Part shown: piece after piece, positions 6,932 to 18,600 of the stretch
Position numbering within the stretch: the stretch's first letter is position 1
Layout: each line of letters opens with the position of its first letter
Source: Flavobacterium sp. HSC-32F16
Lineage (GTDB): Bacteria; Bacteroidota; Bacteroidia; Flavobacteriales; Flavobacteriaceae
DNA: 64,000 bases
Assembly: GCF_024171645.1 (NCBI RefSeq)
Contig: NZ_JALKAC010000007.1
Location: 1-64,000 of the forward strand
Reading direction: 5' to 3'
Notes under the pieces: model-generated
The model's input: only the letters and a program-made list of their open reading frames with translations
The model's database searches: none
Told to the model about the DNA's origin: nothing
Made by a program: the position numbers and the translations under genes

Positions 6932-9900
6932 ATGGATAAGAATACGGTGTCAAATAATATTAATTTTGTTTCAAAATATTGGAAGAAAAAGATACTAAAT
7001 AGAGAGGAAGTTCTTTTGGGGCATCAGAAACAAAATAGTCTGCCTTATGTCACTGTTAATGCCGATGAACTAAATTATTTTAACAGTCTTACCAATAAAA
7101 AACCAATAGCTCAATATACTGTTATAAGTGCTGTTTATTCTTTTTTGTTAAAGAAACTAATTAATGAATTTGACGGTTTTGTCGTGTCAGATTTTGAAGA
7201 TAAAAATAATTCCCTGCTTTTATCATATCCCATAGATTTAAAAACATCATTTAAAGAATATCTACATGAGGTCAAACTTGAAATTTTAGAGGCATTAAAA
7301 CATTCAGATTATAATAACGATAGTCTATCTAAAAAAATAGGTAGTAATGATTTAAGTATTTTCTCTAATTACAGTATAAAAATCAATTCCGAATCTAAGT
7401 TATACTGTAATGGTCTTTTGTTCGATATAAAAATAAATGAGGGAGGGGACATAGAAATTCATGCTTCTTATTTAGAAGGTTTTGTTAAAAAAGCAATAGC
7501 AGAACGTTTAGTTCAGTGTTTTAAATGTTTTATAATTAGTTTAGAAAGTAACATAACATTTAATTTATCGGAATATCCATTGCTGTCTGATAAAGAAAAA
7601 CATCAATTATTGGTAAATTTTAATGATACCGATGCAGCTTATCCGAAAGATAAAACGATAGTGGATTTATTTGAAGAACAAGTTGAAAAGACTCCAAATA
7701 ATATCGCTGTTCTATTTAAAGAAACTAAATTAACTTATAAGGAAGTAAACGAAAAGGCAAATCAGTTAGCCCATTATATTTCTTCCCAACATTCTATAGA
7801 TAAAGGAGACATAATTGGTGTTTTTTTACCTAAATCTGATATTGGAATCATTTCAATATTGGCAATATTAAAGTTAGGAGCGGTTTATTTACCGATAGAT
7901 ACAAATTATCCTCAGGAAAGAATAGACTATTTAATAAAAGACAGCGGTTTAAAATTATTAATTAGTGACAGTGACAAATTAAATATTGATAATTGTGAGA
8001 CAATAGCTTTAAAATCAATCATTTTTGAAGATAATAGCAGCAATAATATCAATGTACCTATTTCGTCTAAAGATTTAGCCTACGTTATTTATACATCGGG
8101 TTCTACCGGACAACCTAAAGGGGTGATGGTTGAACATACGAGTAACATAAATATGTCTTTGGATCAGATTAAGTCTTTTGGGATTAATGAAGATGACAAG
8201 ATTATATGGTTCGCTTCAGCAGCTTTTGATGCATCCATATCTGAGATCATGATGAGTTTGTATAGTGGTGCCGCATTATGTATTCCGACAGAAGAAATAA
8301 TTAAAGATAAAGATCAATTTACCAATTTTTTAAAAGAGACAAAATCAACAGTAGTTACTTTTCCTCCAAGTTATTTAGGATTATTGTCAGAAAATGATAT
8401 CTCTGGATTGAGATGTATAATTACTGCCGGAGAATCTGCTAATTCAACTAAAGCAATAGCTGTTGCAGAATCAGGAATTGATTATTATAATGCCTATGGA
8501 CCTACAGAATGTGCTGTTTGTGTGTCGATTTATAAGGTAACCAAAGAGGATTTTGAAAAGTCAGTTATTCCAATTGGCCGGCCAATATCAAATACTCAAG
8601 TTTATATATTGGATGAAGCATTAAAACCATTGCCAATTGGAGCAGCAGGAAAGCTGTATGTTTCGGGGTCTGGTCTGGCCAGAGGTTATTTAAATAAGTC
8701 TGAGCTGACAGAAGAGAAATTTATTGCAAATCCTTTTATAGAAGGGAAGCGTATGTATGATACTGGAGATTTAGCGTGTTGGTTACCCGACGGAAATATT
8801 GAATTTTTAGGGAGAAAAGACCACCAGGTAAAAATCAGAGGATATAGAATTGAGCTGGGAGAAATAGAAAATACAATTTCACAGTATTCAGAAGATTTAA
8901 AACAAGTAGTTGTTGAAGTAAAAGAAAACAACCAAGAGAAAGTATTGGCTGCCTATCTGGTATCGACGACAAAAATAGATAAATCGGAATTGAGAAGCTT
9001 TCTGCAAGAGAAATTGCCGGATTACATGGTTCCGGGTTTTTATATTGAATTAGAAAAATTGCCCCTAACCCCTAATGGAAAAATAGACAGGAACTCTTTG
9101 CCGGGGATCTCTGTAGAAGATGTAATAAGAAAAGAGTATGCAGGGCCAAGAAACAAAACAGAAGAAAATTTAGTTCTAATATGGCAGGAAGTATTAGGAA
9201 TAGAGCAAATAGGCATAACCGATAATTTCTTTGAGTTAGGAGGACATAGTCTGATTATAGCTCAAGTAATTAACCGTACCCATAAGCAATTAGGAAAAAC
9301 AGTATCTTTTAAGGTATTTTTTGCCAATCCAACGATAGAAAGTCTGAGTAAGGAGTTACAGGAGAAGGATTTTATAGCAATACCCAAAGCAGCAGAAGCG
9401 GTATCTTATCCGTTGACATCTTCGCAAAGCAGACTGTGGATATTGAGCCAGTTAGAAGGCGGTTCACTAGCCTATAATATGCCAGCGGCAGTCAAATTAA
9501 CAGGAGTTGTCGATGGGACTAAATTTAAAGAATCTTTTAAACGACTGATCGATCGTCATGAAATTTTGAGAACCAGCTTCAAAACCGATCAGTCAGGAGT
9601 TGTTCGACAATATATAGCAGCTGCAGATCAGGTCAACTTTAAAATAACAGAGCAGGACTATAGTGCAATAGAAAATCAAGGAGAAGCTATTGCCGATTAT
9701 TTACAAGAAATAAACAATGAGCCTTTCGATTTAGAAAAAGCACCACTTGTACGAGCATCTTTAATCAAATTAAAAGAAGAAGAATATGTGTTTTTCTTAT
9801 CCCTTCATCATATCATTGGAGATGGATGGTCAATAGAAGTATTGATCTCAGAGGTTGTGAAAACCTACAATGCATTAATACAAGGAACAGAAATTGCCTT

Positions 9901-12535
9901 ACCGGAATTAAGCCTTCAATACAAAGACTATGCAGTGTGGCTCAATGACGAAATACAGCAGGAGAAGTATCAGGCATCTGAGCATTATTGGCTTGAACAA
10001 TTTGCAGGAGAATTGCCTGTATTGGATTTGCCCACTTTTAAAATCCGACCGTTAATTCAGACTTATAATGGAGACAGTGTTACACACAGATTTTCAAAAG
10101 TATTTTTAGAGAAATTAAAAAGGTTCTCAAAAGAACAGGATCTTACCTTGTTTATGAGTTTAATGACGGGAATAAATGCTTTGTTGTATAGATATACAGG
10201 TCAGGACGACATCATAATTGGAACACCAATAGCAGGAAGAGAACATCCGGATCTGGAGCATCAAATAGGTTTGTATCTCAATACGCTTGCCATACGGACT
10301 CAATTGAAAAAAGAAATCAGTTTTTCTCATCTGGCAGCATCCCAAAAAGAGACTTTATTGGGAGCTTACGAATATCAAAGTTATCCTTTTGATGTATTGG
10401 TAGGCAAACTGAACTTAAAAAGAGATACGAGTCGTACCGCTTTATTTGATGTTCTGGTGGTTTTACAAAACCAGGGACAGTTGAATAATCTTAATAATGA
10501 GGAACTGGCAAATTTTCAGGTAAGTGATTATGAGTTTTCCAGAAAAACATCGCAATTTGATCTGAGCTTCACTTTTGCTGAAACAGAAGGATTAGACCTG
10601 ACCATTGAATACAATACAGACATCTATGATGCGTATTTGATAGAAAGAATGTTTATTCATTTTGAGAATCTTGTTGCGGCAGCTCTGGAACAGCCTGAAA
10701 TGCCTATTCAGGAGATTGGCTACCTCACCAAAGACGAAGAGCAGCAGTTGTTGGCTGGATTTAATGATACAGCGGCAGCTTATCAAAAAGATAAAACAAT
10801 AATAGACTTATTTGAAGAGCAGGCTGTCAGCACACCAAATAATATTGCAGTTGTATTTGAAGAAACACAACTAACGTATCAGGAGCTAAATGAAAAGGCA
10901 AACCAATTGTCTTTTTACTTAAGAGATCATTATGCTGTTGAACCGGATGATTTGATCGGTATAAAGCTCAATAGAAGCGAGAAGATGATCATCGTTATTC
11001 TGGGAATATTAAAATCGGGTGCGGCTTATGTGCCGATAGATGTTAATTACCCTCAGGAAAGAATCGCTTATATCGAGAAGGATAGCAATAGTAAGATTGT
11101 TATTGATGAAGAAGCTTTAGGTGTATTTACAGAAGTGCAGCAGCAATATTCGAAAAAGAATCCAGATAAAATAAACAAACCCCATGATTTAGCATATGTA
11201 ATTTATACATCAGGCACCACAGGGAATCCAAAAGGGGTGATGATAGAGCATGGAAATGCAGCTGCATTGATTAATTGGTCAAAATTGGAATTTGATCAGT
11301 CAAAATTTGAAATCATGTATGCGGCAACATCATATTGTTTTGATTTATCAATATATGAGATCTTTTACACCTTAGCAATAGGAAAAAAAATTAGGGTTTT
11401 AAATAATGCTTTGGAAATAAAAAATCATATAAATGAGGAAAACAAAGTAGCATTAAATACCGTGCCTTCTGTAATTAGAAATTTATTAGATGATAACACA
11501 GATTTCAAGAATGTAGTTTTTATCAATATGGCGGGAGAAATTGTACCTCCTGATATTGTGGAAAAACTTCAGACAGAAAAAATAGAAGTTAGAAACTTGT
11601 ATGGACCATCAGAGGATACAACATATAGTACAAGTTATAAAGCACTCAACCAAAGCTATATCAACTTTCCAATTGGTAAACCAATATCCAATACACAGGT
11701 TTATGTTTTAGATGCTGATTTACATTTAGTTCCCGTTGGAGTAGTAGGTAAAATTTACCTGTCAGGGGCTGGAATAGCAAGGGGGTATTTTGACAAACCA
11801 GAACTTACAAACGAGAAGTTTATCTCGAATCCTTTTACAGCCAGAGAACGAATGTATGACACGGGAGATTTGGGCAGGTGGCTGCCGGATGGTAACATTG
11901 AATTTTTGGGAAGGAAAGACCATCAGGTTAAGATACGAGGGCACAGAATCGAGCTTGGTGAGATAGAGAATGCAATATTACAGTATTCAGAGAATTTAAA
12001 GCAAGTAATTGTTGAGTCAAAAGAAGTGAATCACGAGAAAGTATTGATTGCCTATTTAGTATCGATTACAAACGTAGATAAAACAGAACTAAAGAAATTT
12101 TTACAAGAAAAGTTACCAGATTATATGGTTCCTGGTTTTTATGTAGAATTAGAAAAATTACCGCTGACTCCAAATGGAAAGGTGGATAGAAAAGTTTTAC
12201 CAGGTATATCCGGAGATGATATTATGAGAAAAGAATATGTAGCTCCAAGAAGTGAGGTTGAGAAAAAGCTAGTTTTAATATGGCAGGAAGTTTTAGGAAT
12301 TCAGAAAATAGGGGCCGCAGATAATTTATTTGAATTAGGAGGAAATAGTTTAAGTGCCACAAGATTAATTAGTCTTATTCATAAAGAATTTGAAGTGAAA
12401 ATTTCTATAAATGATTTGTTCAAAAACAGAACATTAGAAGATCTGGCAGCTTTAATTGAAAATATTCATGCAGCGTATGGTGTTGATATTGATCAGGATA
12501 AAACTAATATTGAAATTGAAAATTTTTATATATGA
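6932..12535 (+). CDS. NRPS 1: (partial C)-A-PCP-C-A-PCP
   Basis: First synthetase, 1867 residues from the ATG at 6932; an in-frame TTG at 6902 adds 10 unlikely residues. Residues of about 1-225 resemble the C-terminal half of a condensation domain but lack HHxxxDG, so module 1 is probably a loading module with a vestigial C. A1 spans about 240-725 (YTSGSTG at 387) and PCP1 carries Ser773. C2 has HHIIGDGWS at 959-967, A2 spans about 1275-1760 (YTSGTTG at 1425), and PCP2 carries Ser1806. By-eye pocket residues are DASTIAAVCK for A1, close to aromatic (Phe/Tyr) codes, and DLYNNALTYK for A2, close to the Ala-type code DLFNNALTYK. The acidic tail ending IEIENFYI resembles a short docking motif for the TubC-like N-terminus of the next protein. 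Confidence 0.93.
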   Translation: MDKNTVSNNINFVSKYWKKKILNREEVLLGHQKQNSLPYVTVNADELNYFNSLTNKKPIAQYTVISAVYSFLLKKLINEFDGFVVSDFEDKNNSLLLSYPIDLKTSFKEYLHEVKLEILEALKHSDYNNDSLSKKIGSNDLSIFSNYSIKINSESKLYCNGLLFDIKINEGGDIEIHASYLEGFVKKAIAERLVQCFKCFIISLESNITFNLSEYPLLSDKEKHQLLVNFNDTDAAYPKDKTIVDLFEEQVEKTPNNIAVLFKETKLTYKEVNEKANQLAHYISSQHSIDKGDIIGVFLPKSDIGIISILAILKLGAVYLPIDTNYPQERIDYLIKDSGLKLLISDSDKLNIDNCETIALKSIIFEDNSSNNINVPISSKDLAYVIYTSGSTGQPKGVMVEHTSNINMSLDQIKSFGINEDDKIIWFASAAFDASISEIMMSLYSGAALCIPTEEIIKDKDQFTNFLKETKSTVVTFPPSYLGLLSENDISGLRCIITAGESANSTKAIAVAESGIDYYNAYGPTECAVCVSIYKVTKEDFEKSVIPIGRPISNTQVYILDEALKPLPIGAAGKLYVSGSGLARGYLNKSELTEEKFIANPFIEGKRMYDTGDLACWLPDGNIEFLGRKDHQVKIRGYRIELGEIENTISQYSEDLKQVVVEVKENNQEKVLAAYLVSTTKIDKSELRSFLQEKLPDYMVPGFYIELEKLPLTPNGKIDRNSLPGISVEDVIRKEYAGPRNKTEENLVLIWQEVLGIEQIGITDNFFELGGHSLIIAQVINRTHKQLGKTVSFKVFFANPTIESLSKELQEKDFIAIPKAAEAVSYPLTSSQSRLWILSQLEGGSLAYNMPAAVKLTGVVDGTKFKESFKRLIDRHEILRTSFKTDQSGVVRQYIAAADQVNFKITEQDYSAIENQGEAIADYLQEINNEPFDLEKAPLVRASLIKLKEEEYVFFLSLHHIIGDGWSIEVLISEVVKTYNALIQGTEIALPELSLQYKDYAVWLNDEIQQEKYQASEHYWLEQFAGELPVLDLPTFKIRPLIQTYNGDSVTHRFSKVFLEKLKRFSKEQDLTLFMSLMTGINALLYRYTGQDDIIIGTPIAGREHPDLEHQIGLYLNTLAIRTQLKKEISFSHLAASQKETLLGAYEYQSYPFDVLVGKLNLKRDTSRTALFDVLVVLQNQGQLNNLNNEELANFQVSDYEFSRKTSQFDLSFTFAETEGLDLTIEYNTDIYDAYLIERMFIHFENLVAAALEQPEMPIQEIGYLTKDEEQQLLAGFNDTAAAYQKDKTIIDLFEEQAVSTPNNIAVVFEETQLTYQELNEKANQLSFYLRDHYAVEPDDLIGIKLNRSEKMIIVILGILKSGAAYVPIDVNYPQERIAYIEKDSNSKIVIDEEALGVFTEVQQQYSKKNPDKINKPHDLAYVIYTSGTTGNPKGVMIEHGNAAALINWSKLEFDQSKFEIMYAATSYCFDLSIYEIFYTLAIGKKIRVLNNALEIKNHINEENKVALNTVPSVIRNLLDDNTDFKNVVFINMAGEIVPPDIVEKLQTEKIEVRNLYGPSEDTTYSTSYKALNQSYINFPIGKPISNTQVYVLDADLHLVPVGVVGKIYLSGAGIARGYFDKPELTNEKFISNPFTARERMYDTGDLGRWLPDGNIEFLGRKDHQVKIRGHRIELGEIENAILQYSENLKQVIVESKEVNHEKVLIAYLVSITNVDKTELKKFLQEKLPDYMVPGFYVELEKLPLTPNGKVDRKVLPGISGDDIMRKEYVAPRSEVEKKLVLIWQEVLGIQKIGAADNLFELGGNSLSATRLISLIHKEFEVKISINDLFKNRTLEDLAALIENIHAAYGVDIDQDKTNIEIENFYI

Positions 12536-12568
12536 TTTTTTATATATGCTTTTAATTAAGGAAATATA

Positions 12569-12661
12569 ATGGAAAGCCGAATTAAGTTCGGAAATAAAGA
12601 AATTAAGAAGAGGCAAAGAGAAAAGGGTAATGAAGAGGAAAGAAGTAGAATAGGCAATTAA
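12569..12661 (+). CDS. Possible 30-residue ORF between NRPS 1 and 2
   Basis: An ATG frame 8 bases after AAGGAAAT gives a very basic and acidic 30-residue peptide rich in Lys, Arg and Glu (MESRIKFGNKEIKKRQREKG and onward), ending at TAA. It includes a CCGAA-N5-TTCGG palindrome near its start. The purine-rich composition could produce such a frame by chance. I recognise no family. Confidence 0.15.
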   Translation: MESRIKFGNKEIKKRQREKGNEEERSRIGN

Positions 12662-12684
12662 CAAATTTTGACACTGCAAAAGAA

Positions 12685-15600
12685 ATGAAAACACTGCTTA
12701 AAAAATTAAATGAGTTTAATATAAAAATTGATCTACTTGATGATAAGCTTGATATTCAGGCTCCAAAAGGAGTTATGACTCAGGATATATTAAATGAAAT
12801 TAAGTTAAATAAAAATGAATTAATAGAATTTATTACTTTATATAAAACAAAAAAAGACAGCCATATATTTATCCCTAAAGTTCCGGAACAATCTAGTTAT
12901 GCTTTATCTTCTTCCCAACGCAGGTTGTGGCTGTTAAGCCAATTCGAAGGAGGAAATGTAGCCTATAACATGCCGAATGTTTTTGAATTGGAAGGCAAAT
13001 TAGCCATCCCTTCTTTGCAAAGTGCTTTTCTGTCGCTTATAGAACGCCATGAATCATTAAGAACTCTATTCAAAGAAGATGAATCAGGGGAGGTTAGGCA
13101 AGTGATATTGAATTTGAAAGATATTCAATTTCAATTGCAATATGAAGATTTAAGCAAAGAAAAAAATTCGGAAGGAAAAATAAAATCTATTATTCAGGAA
13201 GAAGCAGCATTTGCTTTTGATTTATCAACCGATTCTTTACTTCGAGCCAAATTAGTAAAAACATCACAAGATGTCTATTTATTTATTTGCGTGATGCATC
13301 ATATTATAAGTGATGGATGGTCATCAGAAATAATGACCAATGAATTATTTGAATTATATGATGCTTATGTAAAAGGAAATCCTAATCCATTGCCACCACT
13401 AAAAATACAGTATAAAGATTATTCCACATGGCAGCAGGAACAATTGAAGAATGATACTATAGAAGTCCATAAATCCTATTGGCTGCAACAATTTAATGGA
13501 GAGATTCCTGTATTAGATTTACCTTCTTATCAAACAAGACCCGTAAATAAAACCTATAATGGAAATTCTGTAAAAAAACTTTACAATGAGAGTCTGTTAA
13601 GTGATTTCGATAAATTATGCCAATTACAAGGCAGTACCTTGTTTATGGGGTTACTAACGGCTGTAAAAGTATTATTGTTTAGATATAGTAATCACAAAGA
13701 TATAGTTATAGGAAGTCCTATAGCAGGAAGGGAACATATAGATTTACAAAATCAAATTGGTTTTTATGTAAATACTCTGGCCTTAAGAACACAGTTTGAA
13801 GCAGATGACAGTTTTAAAGAATTGTTACTAAAAGTAAAAGAGGTTACCCTTGGAGCATACGAACATCAAATTTTTCCATTTGATGAGTTAGTAGAGTATT
13901 TGCCGCTCAATCGGGATACGAGCCGTAATCCATTGTTTGATGTTATGGTTACAGTTCAGAATGATGATTTATTTAAAGTAAGCAGCCAAAAAGAAAGAGA
14001 AGTTAAAATTAAGGGATACCAATCTGAAGAAAAAGTTCTCAGCAAATTTGATTTAGAATTTGCTTTTAAAGAAACAGCTGAAGGACTGGGTTTAACACTG
14101 ATATACAACACTGATATTTATTCAAAATATTTTGCAGAAAATATATTAAATCATTTTGAAGTCTTATTGCATTGCATTATTGCAAAATCTGAAGTTTCCA
14201 TCGGTTCATTGGATTATTTGACAAAATCGGAAAAATATCAGGTATTGTCAGGGTTTAATGATACAGAAGTAGTTTATCCTAAAGACAAAACAATAATCGA
14301 TTTATTTGAAGAGCAGGTAGAGAAAACACCAAATAATATTGCTGTTGTGTTTGAAGAAACCGAATTAACTTATCAGGAACTCGATGAAAAAACGAATCAA
14401 TTTGCATCTTATTTAAGAAAAAACTACGCTATTGAATCCGATGATTTAATAGGGATAAAGCTGGAGAGAAGCGAAAAATTTATCATCGCTATTTTAGGCG
14501 TGTTAAAGGCTGGTGCAGCTTATGTTCCTATAGATATCAATTATCCTAAAGAGAGGATAGCCTATATGGAAAAAGACAGCAATTGTAAAGTTGTTATTGA
14601 CGAAGAGGAATTGGAAAGATTTAATGTAGTCAAAGAAAAGTATTCTCATGAAAAAGATAAGCAGGTTATTAAAAACAATGATCTCGTTTATGTTATCTAT
14701 ACTTCTGGTTCTACGGGAACTCCAAAGGGTATTATGATGGAACATATAAGCATGTTCAATCTAATCGTTTTTCATAACAAACAATTTCAGACCGGTGATG
14801 TTTATAAAGTATTACAATTTACAAGTATAAGTTTTGATGTCTCTTTTCAGGAAATATTTACAACGTTAACAAGAGGGGCAGCCTTATATCCAGTTACAGA
14901 AATAGTTAAAACAGATTCAAACGAGCTGTCTGCTTTTATAAAAAGCAACAACATCGATACCGTTTTTTTACCAACGTCATATTTTAAGATATTAATTGAG
15001 GTTAAGGCCTTCTATGACTTATTAAAGTCCAATTTAATAAAACATATTATAGTTGCGGGAGAACAACTAATATTAAGTAATGAGGCAATAGATAAAATTA
15101 GTGAATCAGATACTAAACTCCATAATCATTATGGTCCGGCTGAAACACATGTTGTTACAACAATTACAATAAAAGACAATTACCTGACATATAATCCGCC
15201 CATTGGCAGTCCAATCTCAAACACACAGATTTATATACTGGATGAAAATTTGCAATCAGTGGCAATAGGAGTAACCGGTAAAATTTATATATCAGGCACG
15301 GGAGTTTCAAGAGGTTATTTAAACAAACCAGAACTTACGAAAGAGAGGTTTATTGCAAATCCTTTCAAAGCTGGAGAGCGAATGTATGATACGGGAGATT
15401 TAGGTTGTTGGTTATCTGATGGGAATATTGAATTTTTAGGCAGAAAAGATCATCAGGTAAAAATTAGAGGCTACAGAATTGAGCTTGGAGAAATAGAGAA
15501 CGTTATATTACAGTACTCAGAGGATTTAAATCAAGTAATTGTAGAGACCAAAGAAGTAAATGGAGAGAAAACATTAGTTGCTTATTTAGTCTCTACCGCA

Positions 15601-18600
15601 GACATAGATAAATCGGAATTGAGAAGTTTTCTACAGGAAAAATTACCAGATTATATGGTTCCAAGCTTTTATCCAAAATTGGACAAATTGCCATTAACCC
15701 CAAATGGAAAAATAGACAGGAAAGCGCTGCCAGGAATTTCGGGAGAAGATATTGCAAGAAAAGAATATATAGCTCCAAGAAATTGGGTTGAAAAAAAATT
15801 GGCAGACATTTGGCAGGAAGTTTTAGGAATCCAAAAGATTGGAGTTACAGATAATTTCTTTGAATCTGGCGGTCATAGTATTAAAGCGACTCATTTGGTT
15901 TCTAAGATTCATAAAGAACTAGGAATTAAAATTCGAATTAGTAATGTCTTTGAAGCAAGAACAATTGTAGAACTCTCAAAAACGATTGAGGCTTTAAACG
16001 AAACCAAATTTACTGAAATTGAACCTCTGCCTAAGCAGGAAAGTTACCTGACGTCTTCTTCTCAACGAAGATTATGGGCTGTAAGTCAATTTGAAGGCGC
16101 CGCAAAAGCTTACAATATTTCTGGCATCTATATTCTTACGGGAAATCTTGATAGACAGGCTTTAATGTCTTCTTTTAAAACACTTATCGAGCGTCATGAA
16201 AGCCTTCGGACAGTATTTAAAGCAGGAGAAGAAGGAGAGCCAAGACAATATATTTTATCAGGCACCGATTACATTTTTAATATTGATTACCATGACTTTA
16301 GAAGGCTTGAAGCCAAAGAAAATGAATTAAAAAATAAAGTATCGGCATTATTAGAAACGCAATTTAATTTAGCCGAAGGGCCATTATTAAAAGTAGATAT
16401 AATTCAGCTTGAAGACGAAAAATGGGTTTGCAGCTGCATATTACATCATCTAATAAGTGATGGTTTATCTATGGAAATTCTTATAAAAGAATTATTCTTA
16501 TTTTACAATATATATGTAAATGGAGATTCGAAGATGCCCAATCCATTGAGAATTCATTACAAAGATTATGTTACTTGGCAAAACAAACAATTAGATGACC
16601 GAGTATTAAGAGGGCATGAAGATTATTGGCTTGAACAATTTCAAGGAGATATTCCTATACTTAACTTATTAGGAGATAAAGCACGACCAAATATTAAAAC
16701 TTACAATGGTGCTATAAAAGAAAAAACAATAAATGCCTCAAGTTTAAACACTTTAAAGAAACTTTTTCAAGAAGAAGAAGTAACGCTATTCATGGGATTA
16801 CAAGCCATTGTGAATACTTTACTTTATAAATATACAAGTGATGAAGATATTGTAATAGGCAGTCAAATGTCTGGCAGGGTACATACTGATTTAGAGAACC
16901 AAATAGGTCTTTACATTAATGTTCTGCCTTTAAGAACTCGTTTTAAAGGAGCAGACAGCTTTAGAGAATTATTACAAAATGTAAAAAAAGGGACATTAGA
17001 AGCTTTTGAGCATCAGCTTTATCCCTTTGATTTACTAATAGACAATTTAAAATTAAAGCATGACATTAGCCGTAATCCTTTATTTGATGTAACAGTTGTT
17101 TTACAGAATGCAGATCTGGATGAAAAAGTCACATTAAAAAAAATGGGAGATTTAGACATTCAAGTTTACAAAGAATGTGAATTGAATGTAAGCAGGTTTG
17201 ACCTTAGTTTTAACTTCATTGAAACCAAGGGAGAGCTTTTAACCACTCTTGTGTTTAATACAGACATTTTCAATGAATTTACTATTAATCAATTATTACA
17301 GCATTTTGAAAAAATAGTAGAAGTTATTAGTGAAAAACCCGAATACACTCTGGATGAAATCAATATTTTAGACAAAAAAGAGACAGAAAAAATTCTTTTG
17401 GATTTTAATGATACTGCTATAGAATATCCAAATGATAAAAATATAATAGAATTATTTAAAGAGCAAGTAGAGAAACATCCAAATAAAAAAGCACTTGTAT
17501 TTAATGGAGAAGCACTGACTTATAAAGAATTAGATTATAAATCAGATCAATTAGCAGTCTTTTTAAAGCAAAATTTCGATCCAAAAAAAGAGGATCTTAT
17601 TGGTATTGCTCTAGATAGATCACATATGTATATTGTTGCTATATTAGGAATACTAAAATCGGGAGCAGCTTATGTTCCTGTAGATCCTGATTATCCTAAA
17701 GCACGCCAAGAATATATCATTTCAGATACAGCAATAAAAATACTAATTACCCAAACAGAATATCTTTTCAATTACGATTTCTATCAAGGAGAATTTTTTG
17801 CAATTGATGTACAATTAAACGACATCCATGTTCCAAATAATGAAATCACTGCTAACTCAGCAGCTAATGACCTGGCATATGTAATATATACCTCTGGATC
17901 TACCGGAACACCTAAGGGAGTTATGGTAGAACAAAAAAGTATTGTTAGATTAATAAAGTCTATGAATTACGTAAATATAGATGCAGAAGATAACATCTTA
18001 AGTTTATCTAATTTTACTTTTGACGGTTCTGTTTTTGACATTTTTGGATCTATACTAAATGGTGCTACGCTTCATATTCCTCTTAAAGAATGTTTTCTTG
18101 ATTATGAAGTTTTAGGAGAAACAATTAATCACAATAAAATATCTATATTCTTTTTAACTACAGCACTCTTTAATTCTTTAGTTGATATTAATTTCTCAAG
18201 ATTTGACACCTTAAAATATGTACTGTTTGGAGGAGAAAGAGTTTCAGTATCCCATGTAAAACAATTTAAGGAACGCTATAAGCAAGTCAATTTAGTTCAT
18301 GTTTATGGACCAACAGAAAACACGACGTTTTCTTCTTTTTATAATGTGGAACAAGTTGACGATAATGTGAATACGATACCGATAGGAAAAGGGATCTCAA
18401 ATTCAGAATGTTATATATTAAATCATGAGGATTATAAAAAAACAATTCCGCCAATAGGAGTTGTTGGTGAAATATATGTGGGAGGAGCAGGATTGTCAAG
18501 AGGATATTTGAATAATCCTGAAATGACTGCCGAAAAATTCGTACTTCATCCTTATAAAAACAATAAAACTATTTATAAAACTGGAGATTTAGGAAGATGG

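Noticed and set aside
12569..12661. Treating the 30-codon frame between NRPS 1 and 2 as a firm gene or MbtH-like protein
   Set aside because: It is too short and purine-biased, and has none of the MbtH motifs (NxExQxSxWP). It is kept only as a low-confidence ORF.
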